Assembly: GCF_964204645.1 (NCBI RefSeq)
Contig: NC_134033.1
Location: 9,026,231 to 9,090,230, forward strand
Direction of reading: 5' to 3'
Length of the DNA: 64,000 nucleotides
Source: Tubulanus polymorphus
Lineage: Eukaryota; Nemertea; Palaeonemertea; Tubulaniformes; Tubulanidae
Shown: piece by piece, positions 25,601-34,004 of the stretch
Layout: every line of letters begins with the position of its first letter
Numbering within the stretch: position 1 is the stretch's first letter
Translations under genes and position numbers: made by a program
Notes under the pieces: generated by a model
Databases searched by the model: none
Told to the model about the DNA's origin: nothing
What the model saw: the letters and a program-made list of their open reading frames with translations, nothing else

Positions 25601-26079
25601 CGCTTAAACCAAATCTTATATAGAATTGACCGCTAGGGTTGAATGGTCACATTGAGAAAGGTGCGCCGATCCCAACAAACACACAGCTAGCTATAAGCTA
25701 TGCATGCATGCAGAATGCATGAATATATGCAGAATGCATGAATATATGAAGTTATGAATGCAAGGTCGTGACACTATTCACATCATCTATGATGGCTGCC
25801 TTTGTCATATTTGTAGAGCCTTCATATTTCGGTCGAGGGGTTTTGTTTAGTGTAGCTGTAAGAATTCTTATTCAAAAATGACAAAGAATTTTGCTTGCCT
25901 GCCTGGTTATTTTCAGGGTTTCACAAATGAGAAACAAGGTATCATTGGCCTTATATTCTACATGATTTCTACCCTACAATTTTTCTTCATTTCAGACTTA
26001 TGCACTGATTTGTGATTCAGTCAAACAGATGAACAATGTTTTCGATGAGATCAAATCCCGAGATGATGTTTCAAACTAG
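1422..26079 (+). CDS. MYCBPAP: MYCBP-associated protein (MYCBPAP/AMAP-1-like), C-terminal 13 exons
   Basis: Split gene; the window starts inside it, so the N-terminal part lies to the left. Joining 13 exons by GT-AG introns gives compatible phases throughout and about 557 residues up to TAG at 26077-26079. Blocks I recognise from the vertebrate family include VVNNGTT-type (here DIVNNGTTTIYYDWK), QRFYFDTSP, GVILPGDSLKFPFIFKS and GIKTPERSRSPVDAY. The middle region (IEARVMFEAYSGER to VTLRGIALQ) looks like an immunoglobulin-like ASPM/SPD-2/hydin-type beta domain, as in cilium proteins. The C-terminus is lysine-rich and low-complexity before a short conserved-looking end. The family binds the Myc partner MYCBP and is linked to spermatogenesis and cilia; that role is inferred from the family only. 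The vertebrate protein is roughly 900-950 residues, so somewhat more than half is visible here. The last introns have absorbed many transposons without breaking the frame. Confidence 0.93.
1675..4404. other. MYCBPAP intron a-b
   Basis: 2.7-kb intron. The 3' half holds divergent repeats described separately; 1675-3390 shows no conserved ORF or clear element. Confidence 0.6.
3395..4190 (+). repeat. Divergent tandem repeat, unit about 145 bp
   Basis: The block 'aaacttggtatgtgtaatgg' followed by 'ggtccatggatga', 'aaaatcagctttc', 'cttccaatatggc' and 'gacatcttgaatttct' occurs near 3437, 3983 and 4128, with partial blocks between. The last two copies are 145 bp apart; the first is separated by about 400 bp of unrelated sequence. 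Confidence 0.85.
4405..4627 (+). CDS. MYCBPAP: MYCBPAP exon b
   Basis: Acceptor tttgtag ends at 4404 and donor GTAATC starts at 4628. It encodes DPLSDHPDVHPFPFIGPSLL followed by the conserved FEAYSGER and VVNNGTT-like (IVNNGTTTIYYDWK) block, the start of the beta-sandwich-like domain. Ends in phase 0. Confidence 0.92.
5335..5407 (+). CDS. MYCBPAP: MYCBPAP exon c
   Basis: Acceptor tttcag ends at 5334 and donor GTAAGT starts at 5408. It encodes SIEKTNPFDIV and QRFYFDTSP, the signature just before GVILPG in this family. Ends in phase 1 (G of Gly). Confidence 0.93.
5885..6072 (+). CDS. MYCBPAP: MYCBPAP exon d
   Basis: Acceptor tttcag ends at 5884 and donor GTTAGA starts at 6073. It encodes GVILPGDSLKFPFIFKS, then AGVFTEQWQF and VTLRGIALQED, the most conserved part of the family seen here. 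The W and F positions and the LRG strand fit an Ig-like ASH-type fold. Ends in phase 0. Confidence 0.94.
6570..6716 (+). repeat. Interspersed repeat, copy 1 (other copy 37588-37727)
   Basis: 'aactaaaattcaaacca', 'gaatacatcacatttgaaaa' and 'atgctctttaa'-type segments match the copy at 37588-37727 in the same orientation over about 140 bp. One copy lies in a MYCBPAP intron and the other just beyond the carrier's stop codon. Confidence 0.85.
6989..7135 (+). CDS. MYCBPAP: MYCBPAP exon e
   Basis: Acceptor tttcag ends at 6988 and donor GTAAGT starts at 7136. It encodes TELAGKQATQVVSHILDELL, then GIKTPERSRSPVDAY and EIFERQNPG, matching the family's GIRTPER/SPVDAYL segment. In-phase exon of 49 codons. 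Confidence 0.94.
7220..7660 (-). mobile_element. Truncated MITE, same family as 36548-37160
   Basis: Reads in reverse orientation to the complete copy at 36.5-37.2 kb: shared segments 'tatttatttgaggtcatta', 'ggcttattgggcgaagc' and 'catgtattttaggctaaa', ending with a degraded terminal repeat (cggcttattggcagag ... gaaaatatggta). The opposite terminal repeat is missing, so the copy is truncated near 7220. Confidence 0.8.
8140..8200 (+). repeat. Deleted tRNA-like (SINE-head) fragment
   Basis: TTAGCTTAGTGG (A-box-like) runs directly into GGTTCGAATCCC (B box) with no anticodon arm. A tRNA or SINE head with an internal deletion is the simplest reading. Confidence 0.4.
9635..9942 (+). repeat. Tandem duplication, 154-bp unit
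   Basis: Two adjacent copies start at 'gcatattttgctacca' (9635 and 9789), 154 bp apart, and each ends near 'tatttctatattacattcg'. Divergence is only a few bases, so the duplication is fairly recent. Confidence 0.92.
12255..12805 (+). repeat. Direct duplication of a 230- to 330-bp segment
   Basis: 'caattcagttttcttgctaaagga' at about 12268 recurs near 12498, and 'tttatcaattccc..ataggagttgat' near 12422 recurs near 12753. The second copy carries about 100 bp of extra sequence (12560-12720). Confidence 0.82.
13160..13310 (+). repeat. Degenerate tandem repeat, about 50-bp unit
   Basis: gattgcctcagg/gattgcctcgga/gattgcctcaga recur near 13164, 13214 and 13265 with similar following bases (catgatatgccc, ttcatgtgcccc, tatcgtgaactt). 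Confidence 0.65.
13599..13712 (+). CDS. MYCBPAP: MYCBPAP exon f
   Basis: Acceptor ttcctcag ends at 13598 and donor GTAAGT starts at 13713. It encodes RYFSHETIESLHVLYHELI, then acidic EEEHESQQW. Exactly 38 codons. It follows a 6.4-kb repeat-filled intron, and the protein reads on smoothly from QNPG. Confidence 0.9.
14037..14161 (+). CDS. MYCBPAP: MYCBPAP exon g
   Basis: Acceptor tttcag ends at 14036 and donor GTAAGT starts at 14162. It encodes MIVDLDEEDERKEDLLQRLN and SFPPFNPVQQQMYNV. Ends in phase 2; GG plus A of the next exon restores Gly. Confidence 0.9.
14752..14858 (+). CDS. MYCBPAP: MYCBPAP exon h
   Basis: Acceptor ttttttcttag ends at 14751 and donor GTAAGT starts at 14859. It encodes YRYLSDAIDTMVGQSMRLRK, then LPDHEDIITEEP, predicted helical. 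Ends in phase 1. Confidence 0.9.
15975..16034 (+). CDS. MYCBPAP: MYCBPAP exon i (60 nt)
   Basis: Acceptor ggtgtag ends at 15974 and donor GTAAAA starts at 16035. It encodes RAGSESPAESVLSQESHLSG, a polar Ser/Glu linker. Phase 1 in, phase 1 out, so it could be skipped without breaking the frame. Confidence 0.72.
16035..17599. other. MYCBPAP intron i-j
   Basis: 1.6-kb intron; I see no conserved ORF, RNA or clear repeat in it. Confidence 0.5.
17600..17629 (+). CDS. MYCBPAP: MYCBPAP microexon j (30 nt)
   Basis: Acceptor cgttttgcag ends at 17599 and donor GTAAGT starts at 17630. It encodes ASKQPEQPAK in a frame that fits both neighbours (phase 1 to phase 1). Thirty nucleotides is microexon size; skipping keeps the frame. 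Support is splice signals plus phase only, since the segment is low complexity. Confidence 0.6.
17630..19151. other. MYCBPAP intron j-k, 5' part
   Basis: Contains a 21-bp tandem duplication (aaagatctgttcat.cagtaa) at 18307-18349; otherwise nothing recognisable. Confidence 0.5.
19155..19930 (+). mobile_element. PIF/Harbinger-like element with 47-bp TIRs and TAA target duplication
   Basis: Terminal inverted repeats of 47 bp (19155-19201 and 19884-19930) start AGGCTGGCTTAT and differ at one base. The element is flanked by TAA at 19152-19154 and 19931-19933, matching the 3-bp TWA target of PIF/Harbinger. Length 776 bp. It carries a MADF-like ORF (19548-19766) but no transposase, so it is non-autonomous. 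Inner variants of the TIR (ataagccagcttgc at 19262, cgacataagctcatc at 19379) may be extra transposase-binding repeats. Confidence 0.88.
19548..19766 (+). pseudogene. MADF/Myb-SANT-like DNA-binding domain fragment
   Basis: 72-codon ORF within the Harbinger-like element. Residues 6-40 (KLVELWCERPSLYDVAS, then KDKDLKEIA) match the N-terminal helix and spacing of MADF / Myb-SANT-like domains, where L-x-E-L-W/V, P-x-L-(W/Y)-D and a following EIA helix recur. Harbinger elements encode such a second DNA-binding protein beside the DDE nuclease. The ORF loses similarity after about residue 40 (frameshift, or an intron starting near there), so it is a relic or first exon. Confidence 0.6.
19934..21430. 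other. MYCBPAP intron j-k, 3' part
   Basis: The stretch 20745-20915 (gattgtctgagggggatggg and neighbours) resembles 36000-36090 in the same orientation, a faint interspersed repeat. No exon or RNA recognised. Confidence 0.5.
21431..21516 (+). CDS. MYCBPAP: MYCBPAP exon k, lysine-rich
   Basis: Acceptor ttcttacag ends at 21430 and donor GTACGT starts at 21517. It encodes DSKKGGKKDVKSTTKTAPKD and AKPAKGKE, a strongly basic, probably disordered stretch. Phase 1 in, phase 0 out. Confidence 0.75.
21595..21958 (+). mobile_element. MITE with GTATTTTCC(A/G)GTGTA termini
   Basis: The left end GTATTTTCCAGTGTACAAG is the inverse of the right end ACACCGGAAAATAC (21941-21954). Direct subterminal repeats gtataagtcga/gtataagttga recur at 21629, 21682 and near 21885. 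About 360 bp, no coding capacity. A TA flank at the right end fits a Tc1/mariner-type target, but the left flank is mutated. Confidence 0.75.
22376..22561 (+). CDS. MYCBPAP: MYCBPAP exon l
   Basis: Acceptor gtgttacag ends at 22375 and donor GTAAAA starts at 22562. The exon is exactly 62 codons: a basic TSVKDAQKGAKTPTKPTSRA part, then PERPGSQSSHIGSPIPEENQ and EVKYREKLYLQ. An ATG-started ORF runs through from 22319, but its 5' and 3' extensions are intronic. Confidence 0.85.
23171..23240 (-). repeat. tRNA-like fragment, minus strand
   Basis: On the minus strand GGTTCGAATCCTTGCAGCAGC forms a B box with a possible acceptor end, preceded by a weak A-box-like GGTGGTTGAAATC. It is too short and unpaired for a functional tRNA. 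Confidence 0.3.
23405..23940 (+). repeat. Long interspersed repeat, shorter copy
   Basis: Shares caaatggagcgaatttaaat (23425), 23479-23650 and 23803-23935 with the 7.7-10.1-kb copy in the same order and orientation, but with large internal gaps. Confidence 0.7.
24719..24790 (+). repeat. Fragment related to the GTGTATAAG MITE family
   Basis: 'caacgtataagacgaggtca' and 'cttatacgccggtgttacag' face each other as in the termini of the 21.6-kb MITE; only about 70 bp remains. Confidence 0.45.
24927..25773. repeat. Solo LTR, 847 bp, with 5-bp target duplication
   Basis: Begins TGTCACGA and ends TCGTGACA, a perfect 8-bp terminal inversion with TG...CA ends, and is flanked by CTATT on both sides (24922-24926 and 25774-25778). 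This is the signature of an LTR retrotransposon reduced to one LTR by recombination. Five-base duplications are usual for Ty3/gypsy, copia and BEL; no internal coding part remains, so the family is open. An 18-bp tandem repeat (gcatgaatatatgcagaat-like) lies at about 25705-25750. Confidence 0.9.
25996..26079 (+). CDS. MYCBPAP: MYCBPAP terminal coding exon m
   Basis: Acceptor ttcatttcag ends at 25995; the exon encodes TYALICDSVKQMNNVFDEIK, then SRDDVSN and TAG at 26077-26079. The frame is continuous from exon l. I see no clear AATAAA in the next few hundred bases, so the transcript end is undefined. Confidence 0.85.
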   Translation, partial: TYALICDSVKQMNNVFDEIKSRDDVSN

Positions 26080-26879
26080 TAGCATAGAGGATATTTATCA
26101 CAAAGGATAATATTTTAAGATTTTGTTGTACAACTTAAAGACGATTCGTGCTATCCATGATGAGAAATGCAGGTCACTTCATCCTGACATGCACATGTTT
26201 CGACAAAGCTGATTATTCCGTCCTATTCTTTTCGGAGTTTAGATTTTTACATTTTTGTGAATTTTGTTTGTATCTCTTATTTTTGTGACTCGAAATGTAT
26301 CTTCTTGATTTTTCTCAAAAGAATTGTGATCACTTTTTTAGCCCAACAGGCTTTTGCACTCACTTTCAGGCTGTCGGTATAATCAGCTATTTTGAGAGGT
26401 TTTCAACACATTTTGATCCATTGTCGTGATATTTGGTTTACACATCCTATAATGGTTTTGACCGATATTGCGTGGTTACTATAGCCCCTTGTTCTAGTTA
26501 GCCTATGCCATCTGTGCACCAGGAACCATATCCATATAGCTTGGAATTTGAAGTCCGGTTGTGACAAAAACATCTACATGTATAACCATATTTATCTAAG
26601 CTCAGATTCCACAAATTTCATGGTCTCAAAATATCTCTGATATCATAGGAAATCTGATATTATAGGAAATTGCAACTTGGAGTGTCTAACTTTCAAAATA
26701 TTCTGGGGAGAACCCTCACTTAGACCTCAAATTCCATCAGGACAGTTCTATGAGTGAGCTTCATAGTCAGTAGTTTCTTTTTATGTTCACCAGTAGGCAT
26801 TGAATATTGTTGAGCATTTCAAACCACTTCCCAAGTGGATGTAGTTTCCCATGGACCCCTGCTTTAATTTGAAAATGAA
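26080..26879. other. 3' flank of MYCBPAP
   Basis: Presumed 3' UTR and flank. No AATAAA or other gene feature recognised. Confidence 0.4.
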
Positions 26880-26885
26880 TATAAG

Positions 26886-27799
26886 CTACTACACTAGAAT
26901 TTTGTACGCGGGTGGTTTATGTATCTCCTCTACGCTTGAAACACAGATTCAATGCAGAGTTTTTCCGCAAAACCTGGGTTTTAGAAACCCTTCTTGAAAA
27001 AGAAGGGTACACTCCGCATTGAGCCCGCATTCGCATTGAACTTAGCATTTTTATGCCCCCGGCTCAACTTTAGTTGAGAGGGGGCATATAGATTTACCCC
27101 TGTCTGTATACGCCGCCGTCTCCGTCGCCGCAAGTGACGTTAACAGTCTAGAGGCCGTAATTGTTGACCGATTGATTTCAAATTTGGTACATAAGTAGGA
27201 TATCACTTGGGCCAGAACTTTATTTAAAATTGCGTCGATTTGATTTAAATTATGGCCACCAGGTGGCCGACATGAAAAACGACGTTAACAGCCTAGAGGC
27301 CGCAATTGTTGACCAATTGTTTTAAAACTTGGTACACAAGTAGGATATCTATTCGATTTAAATTTCAGCCACCAGGGGGCCAACATGAAAAACCACGTTA
27401 ACATCCTTTTCTTATTGACACATGCTTTTGTATAATACATTTGTATATGCTGCAATGGAACCAATTTGTCCTCTCTATCTGGGTATCTGTCCTCTATAGG
27501 CTACAGTTGACAATAGGGGCTAGGAAGCCCGTTATGAAATAATTCCAGGGACAAACCCTGTAAATTCACATATGCCTGTAAATTTCAGGCCGGGGGCATT
27601 CGAGGCTTTGCCTCATTCTAGTTTGATAGTGTAAACAGTGAACCTGTGTTCAATGCAGCATTAGGGCGCCACAATTGACCTTGAACTTGCACTACATATG
27701 TTGATTCTTACTACCGAAACTGCGTTAAGTGTAGACGCTACTCACTGCAAACGCGGGCTTTCGTTGAACCCGGGTACAACGCGCTAGTGTAGACGTGGT
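26886..27799. mobile_element. Inverted-repeat element flanked by TATAAG
   Basis: The left end (ctactacactag ... ttgtac.cgggt) is the imperfect inverse of the right end (acccgggtacaa ... ctagtgtag). TATAAG occurs at 26880-26885 and 27800-27805 as a possible 6-bp target duplication. A second element sits inside it. A perfect hairpin acccttcttgaaaaagaagggt lies near 26988-27009. Confidence 0.5.
27053..27599. mobile_element. MITE-like insertion nested in 26886-27799
   Basis: Ends ATGCCCCCGGC and GCCGGGGGCAT are exact inverses (11 bp). Two internal direct repeats ('cgttaacag.ctagaggccg', 'aattgttgacc', 'caagtaggatat') start near 27138 and 27292, about 155 bp apart. No coding capacity. Confidence 0.7.
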
Positions 27800-27805
27800 T
27801 ATAAG

Positions 27806-30370
27806 TGGTAAAATCTCGTGTGCCCAGAGGCAAAGGGCAGTCTACTGTATTGTAAAGAACAAGAATGAATGGTTAATGTAATCAAAGATAGATGAAGCAA
27901 GCTGACCTGCAAAAGCTTTTTAGTAATTTATTATTTCAGCGCATTAAAAATATTGAGTTTTCTCAGTTTGGCTTAACACACTCTTTTCAATGGATTTTTC
28001 CGGTTACATTTTTACTTAATGGATTTCAAACTGACATTTTTTAGTATGGGAGATGAAGCTGGTAGAAATTCGATTCATACAATTGGCGAGCCATATGGAC
28101 TTTCTTGGTACCGGCACTGTTGGAAAGACAGCATCTTGGGGTTTCAAACACTGGGTGTTATCAGCCTGATAACAGGCGCAGATTTACAATAATCGGTGGT
28201 CAAGGTGAAGGTGGTCAGTGCTTCTCTCCTTTCAGTTTACCTTACTTTTGAGCATCAACTAAATCAGCAATAACTCGTAAAATTTGATTTTCAAAATTTC
28301 TACTATCTATATCGGGCATTTTCACCTACATCGCAATTGTATTGATGGAGTCTCAGCTATATGCAACAATGTCAGTTTTGCCATGGGAAAATCGGCCAAA
28401 TTTAGACCTACAGATTTTCCCATAGACAGAGCAAAGGGAAACTGCACCATCTGTTAGAGGGGCAGAAGCACTGAGCTTCCTAACTGCCTTCAAGTCCAGA
28501 AACTCTGCTTAACTGAAAATTCTGGCACCATTCTTACGTAGATGATGCCAGGTAGTCTGGTCTTTGGCATGGACATACTACCTTGTGAATCAAATCCGAT
28601 TTTGCTTGAGCAGTGTCAGATATCAATACATCAACCATTACTTAAGCGGTCTTTTTGTTTTATTCAACAGGTGACGGCACTAGACAGAGTTTACAATATA
28701 GTATGCAAACATACATGGCACTCAATTTTTAGATCATGAAAATTACTATATGACCTTTACTCAAATTTTTACAGTTTACAATTACCACAAAAATGCCAAT
28801 CAATACCATGAGACCTTATTATATAAACTCTTTCAAGATAATTCAACTGTTGAACCATACATCCACTTGTTATGTTAAACACAACTAACTCATAAAACTT
28901 ATCCAGCCAATGAAAGCCAGTATGAAAACACCAAAATGTAAATACAATTGAGTGATCAACAACTTTATGACCACAAAAACAATTAAAAATTGATATAAAC
29001 TACAAAAATAACTCAACTGCAAACAATACAACACAAATAAGTTCTAAACTAATGAAGTTTTATTGTATGTGATATTTCACTTAATATACTCCTTTAAGTA
29101 AGGGTTTTCGATACTCTGCCTGACCTAGTTATCCATTCAGGCTGAACAGAACGCTCCACGGGCTTACCTACAGGTTGGGAATTTCCAAGGTTATATATCG
29201 ACAGGGGATTTCTTAGCTACCGATTATTTCACCGATACCTGAATGTAATACAACTTCACAATCGGGAAATTTTCGCGCCACCTTTTCTCCAGTTTTCCGA
29301 AGATGCGCACAGTTACATCAATATTTACCTCCCTCGGTTATATTGATCCGCGATATCGGTCATAGGTATATTGTTAACGGCACTGACCTTTGCCGGATCG
29401 GTTTTTAAACCATCACGATGAAAAGTCCACAATACTTGATCTCTGGTTTTGTAAGATCAATTCTTCAGATTTAACGTTGTACCATTAGGCCTCTTGACGT
29501 TATAAGCATCTGCCTATTAAGACGCATCGTCTCCCCAAACTATTATATCGTCCACGATACATTCGATGGAAGATAAATCACCATATATTGTATTCATACG
29601 TTTGGAGAATTACTTCAGGAGCTAAGCTGAGCGGTAATCTGAGAAATTTATAGCGGCTGAATGGAGTATTGAAGGTAGTCAATTTGAGCTAGCTTCGTCC
29701 AATTTGATCTGCCAAAAACCGAATATGGCATTCCCACACTTTGCAGCTCCAGTCAACCCGATATACTGCGCCCACATCAGTGCAGAACGATTTTGGCCCA
29801 CTCTGTATGCTCGTCAACCTTCACGATTTCCTCTCCTCGCTCCATTTCATCAAGTTCAGCCGAGAATGACCATTCGTCCATTGTGATGCCACAGCAGCAA
29901 ATGGATGAGACCTATGACTTCTCGTGCTGTAAGATGGATGACATTATCAAGGTTTGTCTAATATTCTGGATTGATTAGAAACAGCTAGTTGCAAATTATA
30001 AGATAATGCTAGGTGGCAGCTATGTCCTATGCATAGCTTGCGTAAAGGCACAAAGTGACAGGTTAATTATAACTCTGTTCTATACCACGATAACAGGGGC
30101 ACAAGTGAAATGATTAACTGTACGATTTGGAATGAAACGCTATCGTTCTCTATATGTGTTCCATTCCGCGGTTCCTTTCTCTCGTGATGTTTCCTCTCGA
30201 AATTATCCTCGCTTGCTTGGGTCAAATTGCCGCCCACTGGAGCTCATGCCAATACAAAGCATGGCCACTAACCCTTTTCATTGGTCTCTTACATCGCCCA
30301 CGATTTCTTGGGCGTACAGCTGGTTCCCGCCTAGCGTTTGAAATTTTGTAGTTAATAATATCTTATGGGT
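27806..30370. other. Intergenic, no recognised feature
   Basis: 2.6 kb with no conserved ORF, RNA gene or bounded repeat that I can support. Confidence 0.5.
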
Positions 30371-30376
30371 CTTGCT

Positions 30377-31181
30377 TAAGTACGAAGCGACGAAATTACG
30401 ACATGCATAACGAAATTACGAATCGTTAATTTTTTGCGAGTAGTGCTAAAGTACGAAACGAAATGGTCATATTTCAAACACGACCATGCTATGGTCAAAG
30501 CTCGTTAACGCCACAGGACCGTCAAAATTTTGGCGGTAAGCTACATGTAAATGATATTGATCAAAGTATTCAAGAATTTATGTTCTTAAACTGGAAGGTT
30601 TGCCTATTGGCATTTTGAAGACGGTCCCAAAGTTGATATGATTAATATACATCGGAATCTGTAGTGTGTGGTCATTTCATTTCCTCCATCGTGGATCTGA
30701 TCCATATGGTGGCTGATTCGGGCCATACTAAAAAAATTTTCTGTACGGCTAAAGCACCGATAAAAAATTTTTCACATTGGCCCGTTTTTTGGTTTTCTAG
30801 CGCGAGAATTCAAAACAACTTCTGGTTTTCTCTGCAGTCCAATAACATTTTTTGATCTAGTGGTCATTTCTATGGCTGCCAGGTCTGTCATTGTATGCCT
30901 GATAAGGGTTTTAAAGATGTAATGTACAGGGCAGATAGGCGGCCAGGGGATTTGAACCTGATGATATCGCTTAACTAGGCCACGGTACGGAACCCTGCCA
31001 CACTAGACTGGGTGCCTATGTTAAAGCCAGAGTCCACTGCTGTAGCGAAAAAAAATAATTTTGTTTCGTATTTCACTCCAGCAGGACACGCGAAAGAATG
31101 GCCATTTCGTAGTTGAGCATTTCGTTTCGTACTTTTAACATTTCGTAATTTCGTTCCATATTTCGTAACTTCGTACTTTAG
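30377..31181. mobile_element. Element with long tandem-patterned inverted arms (acgaaattacgaa motif)
   Basis: The left arm 30377-30475 (taagtacgaagcgacgaaat, then cgaaattacgaat, aagtacgaaacgaaatgg) is mirrored by the right arm 31085-31181 read in reverse (taaagtacgaagttacgaaa, cgaaattacgaa, aaagtacgaaacgaaatg). The arms are about 95 bp and built from repeats of (a)cgaaattacga. Length about 805 bp; no clear target duplication. A tRNA-like segment lies inside. Confidence 0.72.
30945..31012 (-). repeat. tRNA-derived segment (SINE-type), minus strand
   Basis: On the minus strand: GTGGCCTAGTTAAGCG (A-box region) followed closely by AGGTTCAAATCCC (B box) and a G/C-rich pairing end. The anticodon arm is nearly absent. 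Similar to the 32786-32850 segment, suggesting a small tRNA-derived repeat family. Confidence 0.45.
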
Positions 31182-32782
31182 AAGTATGGTACCCATATCT
31201 TACCGTCTCTCAAAACCTCTCGACCTCGTCTTATACACAGTGAATAAATTTTGGTTTAAAAGAAAAACCTTCCGACCTAGTTTCCATGAAAATGCGAGTT
31301 TATTTCCACTTTTTTATTTTTAAAAAAGCTCGTAAACAAAAAATTTTCCCGCGTCTGCAAAAGAGGTTTGGATAAGAAACATGTTATCAACATTGAAGGG
31401 CCTCAACCCTTCTATCTTGAAGAATTCTTCGAGGATGATAAACACCTTGTCAAGAAAACATCAAAACATTTGGCAATGCGTTTTAATTGGTTTTTTTTAT
31501 TTCATTTCTAACAAAAAGCACTATTGAGTCTTTCAATCGAAGGTAATTTCAATTTACAGTTCATACAGTTTCCTTGTAATACTTCAAATTCCATTTCTTT
31601 TATCTAGGAACGATTTTTTTGGATAGTTCTCTTAATTTTTTGAATACACACCTCAATTTGGTCTCAATATTACCGATGTAACTGTGCAGTTTGAATAAAC
31701 CATAGTTGTTTTTATATCTATTTTACATTGTATTGCAGGAATGCTATAAAGTCTTCTTTTTCTCACACTTCACACCTGATTCGAGTCTTTTCTCTTATTC
31801 AAATGAGTTACTGAATCCTTTTCCATTGATTCTTTATGACTTAAATAAAGCAAAAAGTCACTGATGTCATCTAGATTGTGCTAAATTAATGAGACCTTGG
31901 AAAGTTAAAGTTTGATTAAGATTCTAGGCACATAGGAATAGCCTACATGCTGCCCTATCATCATTATCAGTTTCTGAAATCTTAGCCCGTTTATTGAGCT
32001 AAAAAGGTGTTCAAGTGTGACCTGGAGTTATGGAGTGCTATCTCATGGTATTCCTTATTATGGATTGATAAGATTCTCAATCAATCTTTAACTTCCCAAG
32101 GCAATTATTACATGAGTACTGTCATTAATCCCTTATCAGAAGATTAGTTTACATTTTAATTAAACAGGTGAACTAATTTTGAAAAACTTTTAAAAACAGA
32201 CTTTCAACATCGATGGAAAATAGCACTAGCATTCAGAGATTATAAAGAACTGGGCTTGTCCAAAATTGAGTGGACAGGTCCAGTTCATGTTTTTCGTCCA
32301 TGCATCATGTATCAGGCCACGCAAAAAAATTGCTTGTTTCTCATCAGTTTCATTTTCCAAGCGTGTTAAAATAAAGTGTCAGTAAAAAATAAAAATGCGC
32401 ATCCCGCATGCAGAAATCTGTCTTGTTTCCAATATAAAAATAGTAAGACACTCCCGCACGCGTCCCGATTAACAACCTAATCACACTTTAATGTTGTTCG
32501 TCACGGTCACTACCCAATAATAAGGTATAGAACACATGCAATGGTTACTGTGGCAGGTGAGTATTTTGGTTTTTACAGTGCTTTCCATCCCGATTCAAGG
32601 TCTTTAACACGTAAATTTCCCCATTAAGAAAAATCAAAAATTGTCGCACTCATCACTTTTGGAATTTTGAATAAGGCTTTTTATTTCTACCTTGTCCTTT
32701 TTCCAAAAAAGGGTTGATGAGAAACAAGGACATTTCTTTGCCGGGACATACATATTTTATAAATTATTTTGCAGTCAATCTG

Positions 32783-32850
32783 CAGGGATTCGAACCTGAT
32801 GGAATCACTTGATTCAACCAACGACAGGAAATCCTGCAACCCTAGCCCAA
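32783..32850 (-). repeat. tRNA-derived segment (SINE-type), minus strand
   Basis: On the minus strand: GCAGGATTTCCTGTCGTTGG, GATTCCATCAGGTTCGAATCC and CTGCAGA. The B box is perfect, and the order and spacing agree with 30945-31012. Confidence 0.45.
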
Positions 32851-33781
32851 ATGCACAAGTAGACGTGCAGGTTTGGCACATGAAAATTTGTGGTGCCAAT
32901 CACGTCGCCTGTTGTATAATCGTCGAAGCCAAAATTACATGGATAAATTATGAATAATAATACCTAGGCTAAAATAAAACAGGATTTCTGATTAGCTTAC
33001 AATGACATCATATGAGCTGCGCACTCAGGTTAATCACGAAGGGGTGTGGCAGTTTCAATGCCAAAAGGTTCGAATCATTGTCGCGGAGAATGTCAATCTT
33101 CAGCATGGATTAAAATATGATTTGCTCTCTATTGTTCAGACATTACATATTCACATACAGGGTTTCAGAGATATGTTTGATTCTTCTGATTGAGTACAAA
33201 CTAATAACAAATGGTAAATATCAGCGGGATGATTCCCAGGAACCAAAATAATATGGTACATGTATAGTATCTCATCACAAACACTGCTTCAAATCCGTAT
33301 CAATGTGAGTATCAGTATCAATATCAGCAACAGTTGTGTTCAAAACTTAAACGAAACAATAAGGCAATGTATTTTAGCAATATGAAACTAAATGGAAACG
33401 AGGACTTAAGGTTTAGTTCTTTGAAGCTGCGCCATACATATATTTTGGGTCCTGTTTATGTTTTTTCCCAACATTTTGTCTTGAGATTTGAGTCCAAATT
33501 TGGTTTCAATCAAGACTGTGAGCAATAACGTCAAATGTTCCAGACACCAAAGAAACAACTGATGGTCAACATTCTCCCTTTTACTGGCTAGTCTGTCAGT
33601 AAATTCTGCATCATTGTCATAAAAATATCACATAATTGCTCAATAGGGGGCAGTAGTTGTAGCATTCACACATCCTCATCTTTTAAAATCACGGCCTGTT
33701 GTTTCATATTATGTTTTTTATCTGTTCGTAAGTCATAAAAAACTGATAAAATAATTAAGGATAAATAAAAGAATTAAGAAA

Positions 33782-33949
33782 ATGACTTTATATTTTGAGG
33801 TTGACTGTAAGAGCATAGACAATGTTCATGGTGAGCAGCCAAAAGTCGAAATTGATGCGGGCATATCAGTTAGTGAAACTGTTATGCAAAGAGCAGTCCG
33901 AAACGCAGTTAAAGTAGCTCATGAAAAATGGCTAGCAGCCGACTTATAG
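33782..33949 (+). CDS. Unidentified 55-codon ORF followed by a poly(A) signal
   Basis: ATG at 33782 and TAG at 33947-33949 give 55 residues with balanced, protein-like composition (for example FEVDCKSIDNV, EIDAGISVSETVMQRAVRNA, VAHEKWLAADL). The second half would form an amphipathic helix. AATAAA lies about 60 bp after the stop (near 34010), so this may be the last exon of a gene, a small intronless gene, or a processed copy. The frame is open upstream to 33755; no strong splice acceptor precedes it. I do not recognise the family. Confidence 0.4.
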   Translation: MTLYFEVDCKSIDNVHGEQPKVEIDAGISVSETVMQRAVRNAVKVAHEKWLAADL

Positions 33950-34004
33950 CTATCCATGTTTCGTGATTTCATTTTTTCTAAATATAGAATCGCTAGATTA
34001 GACG

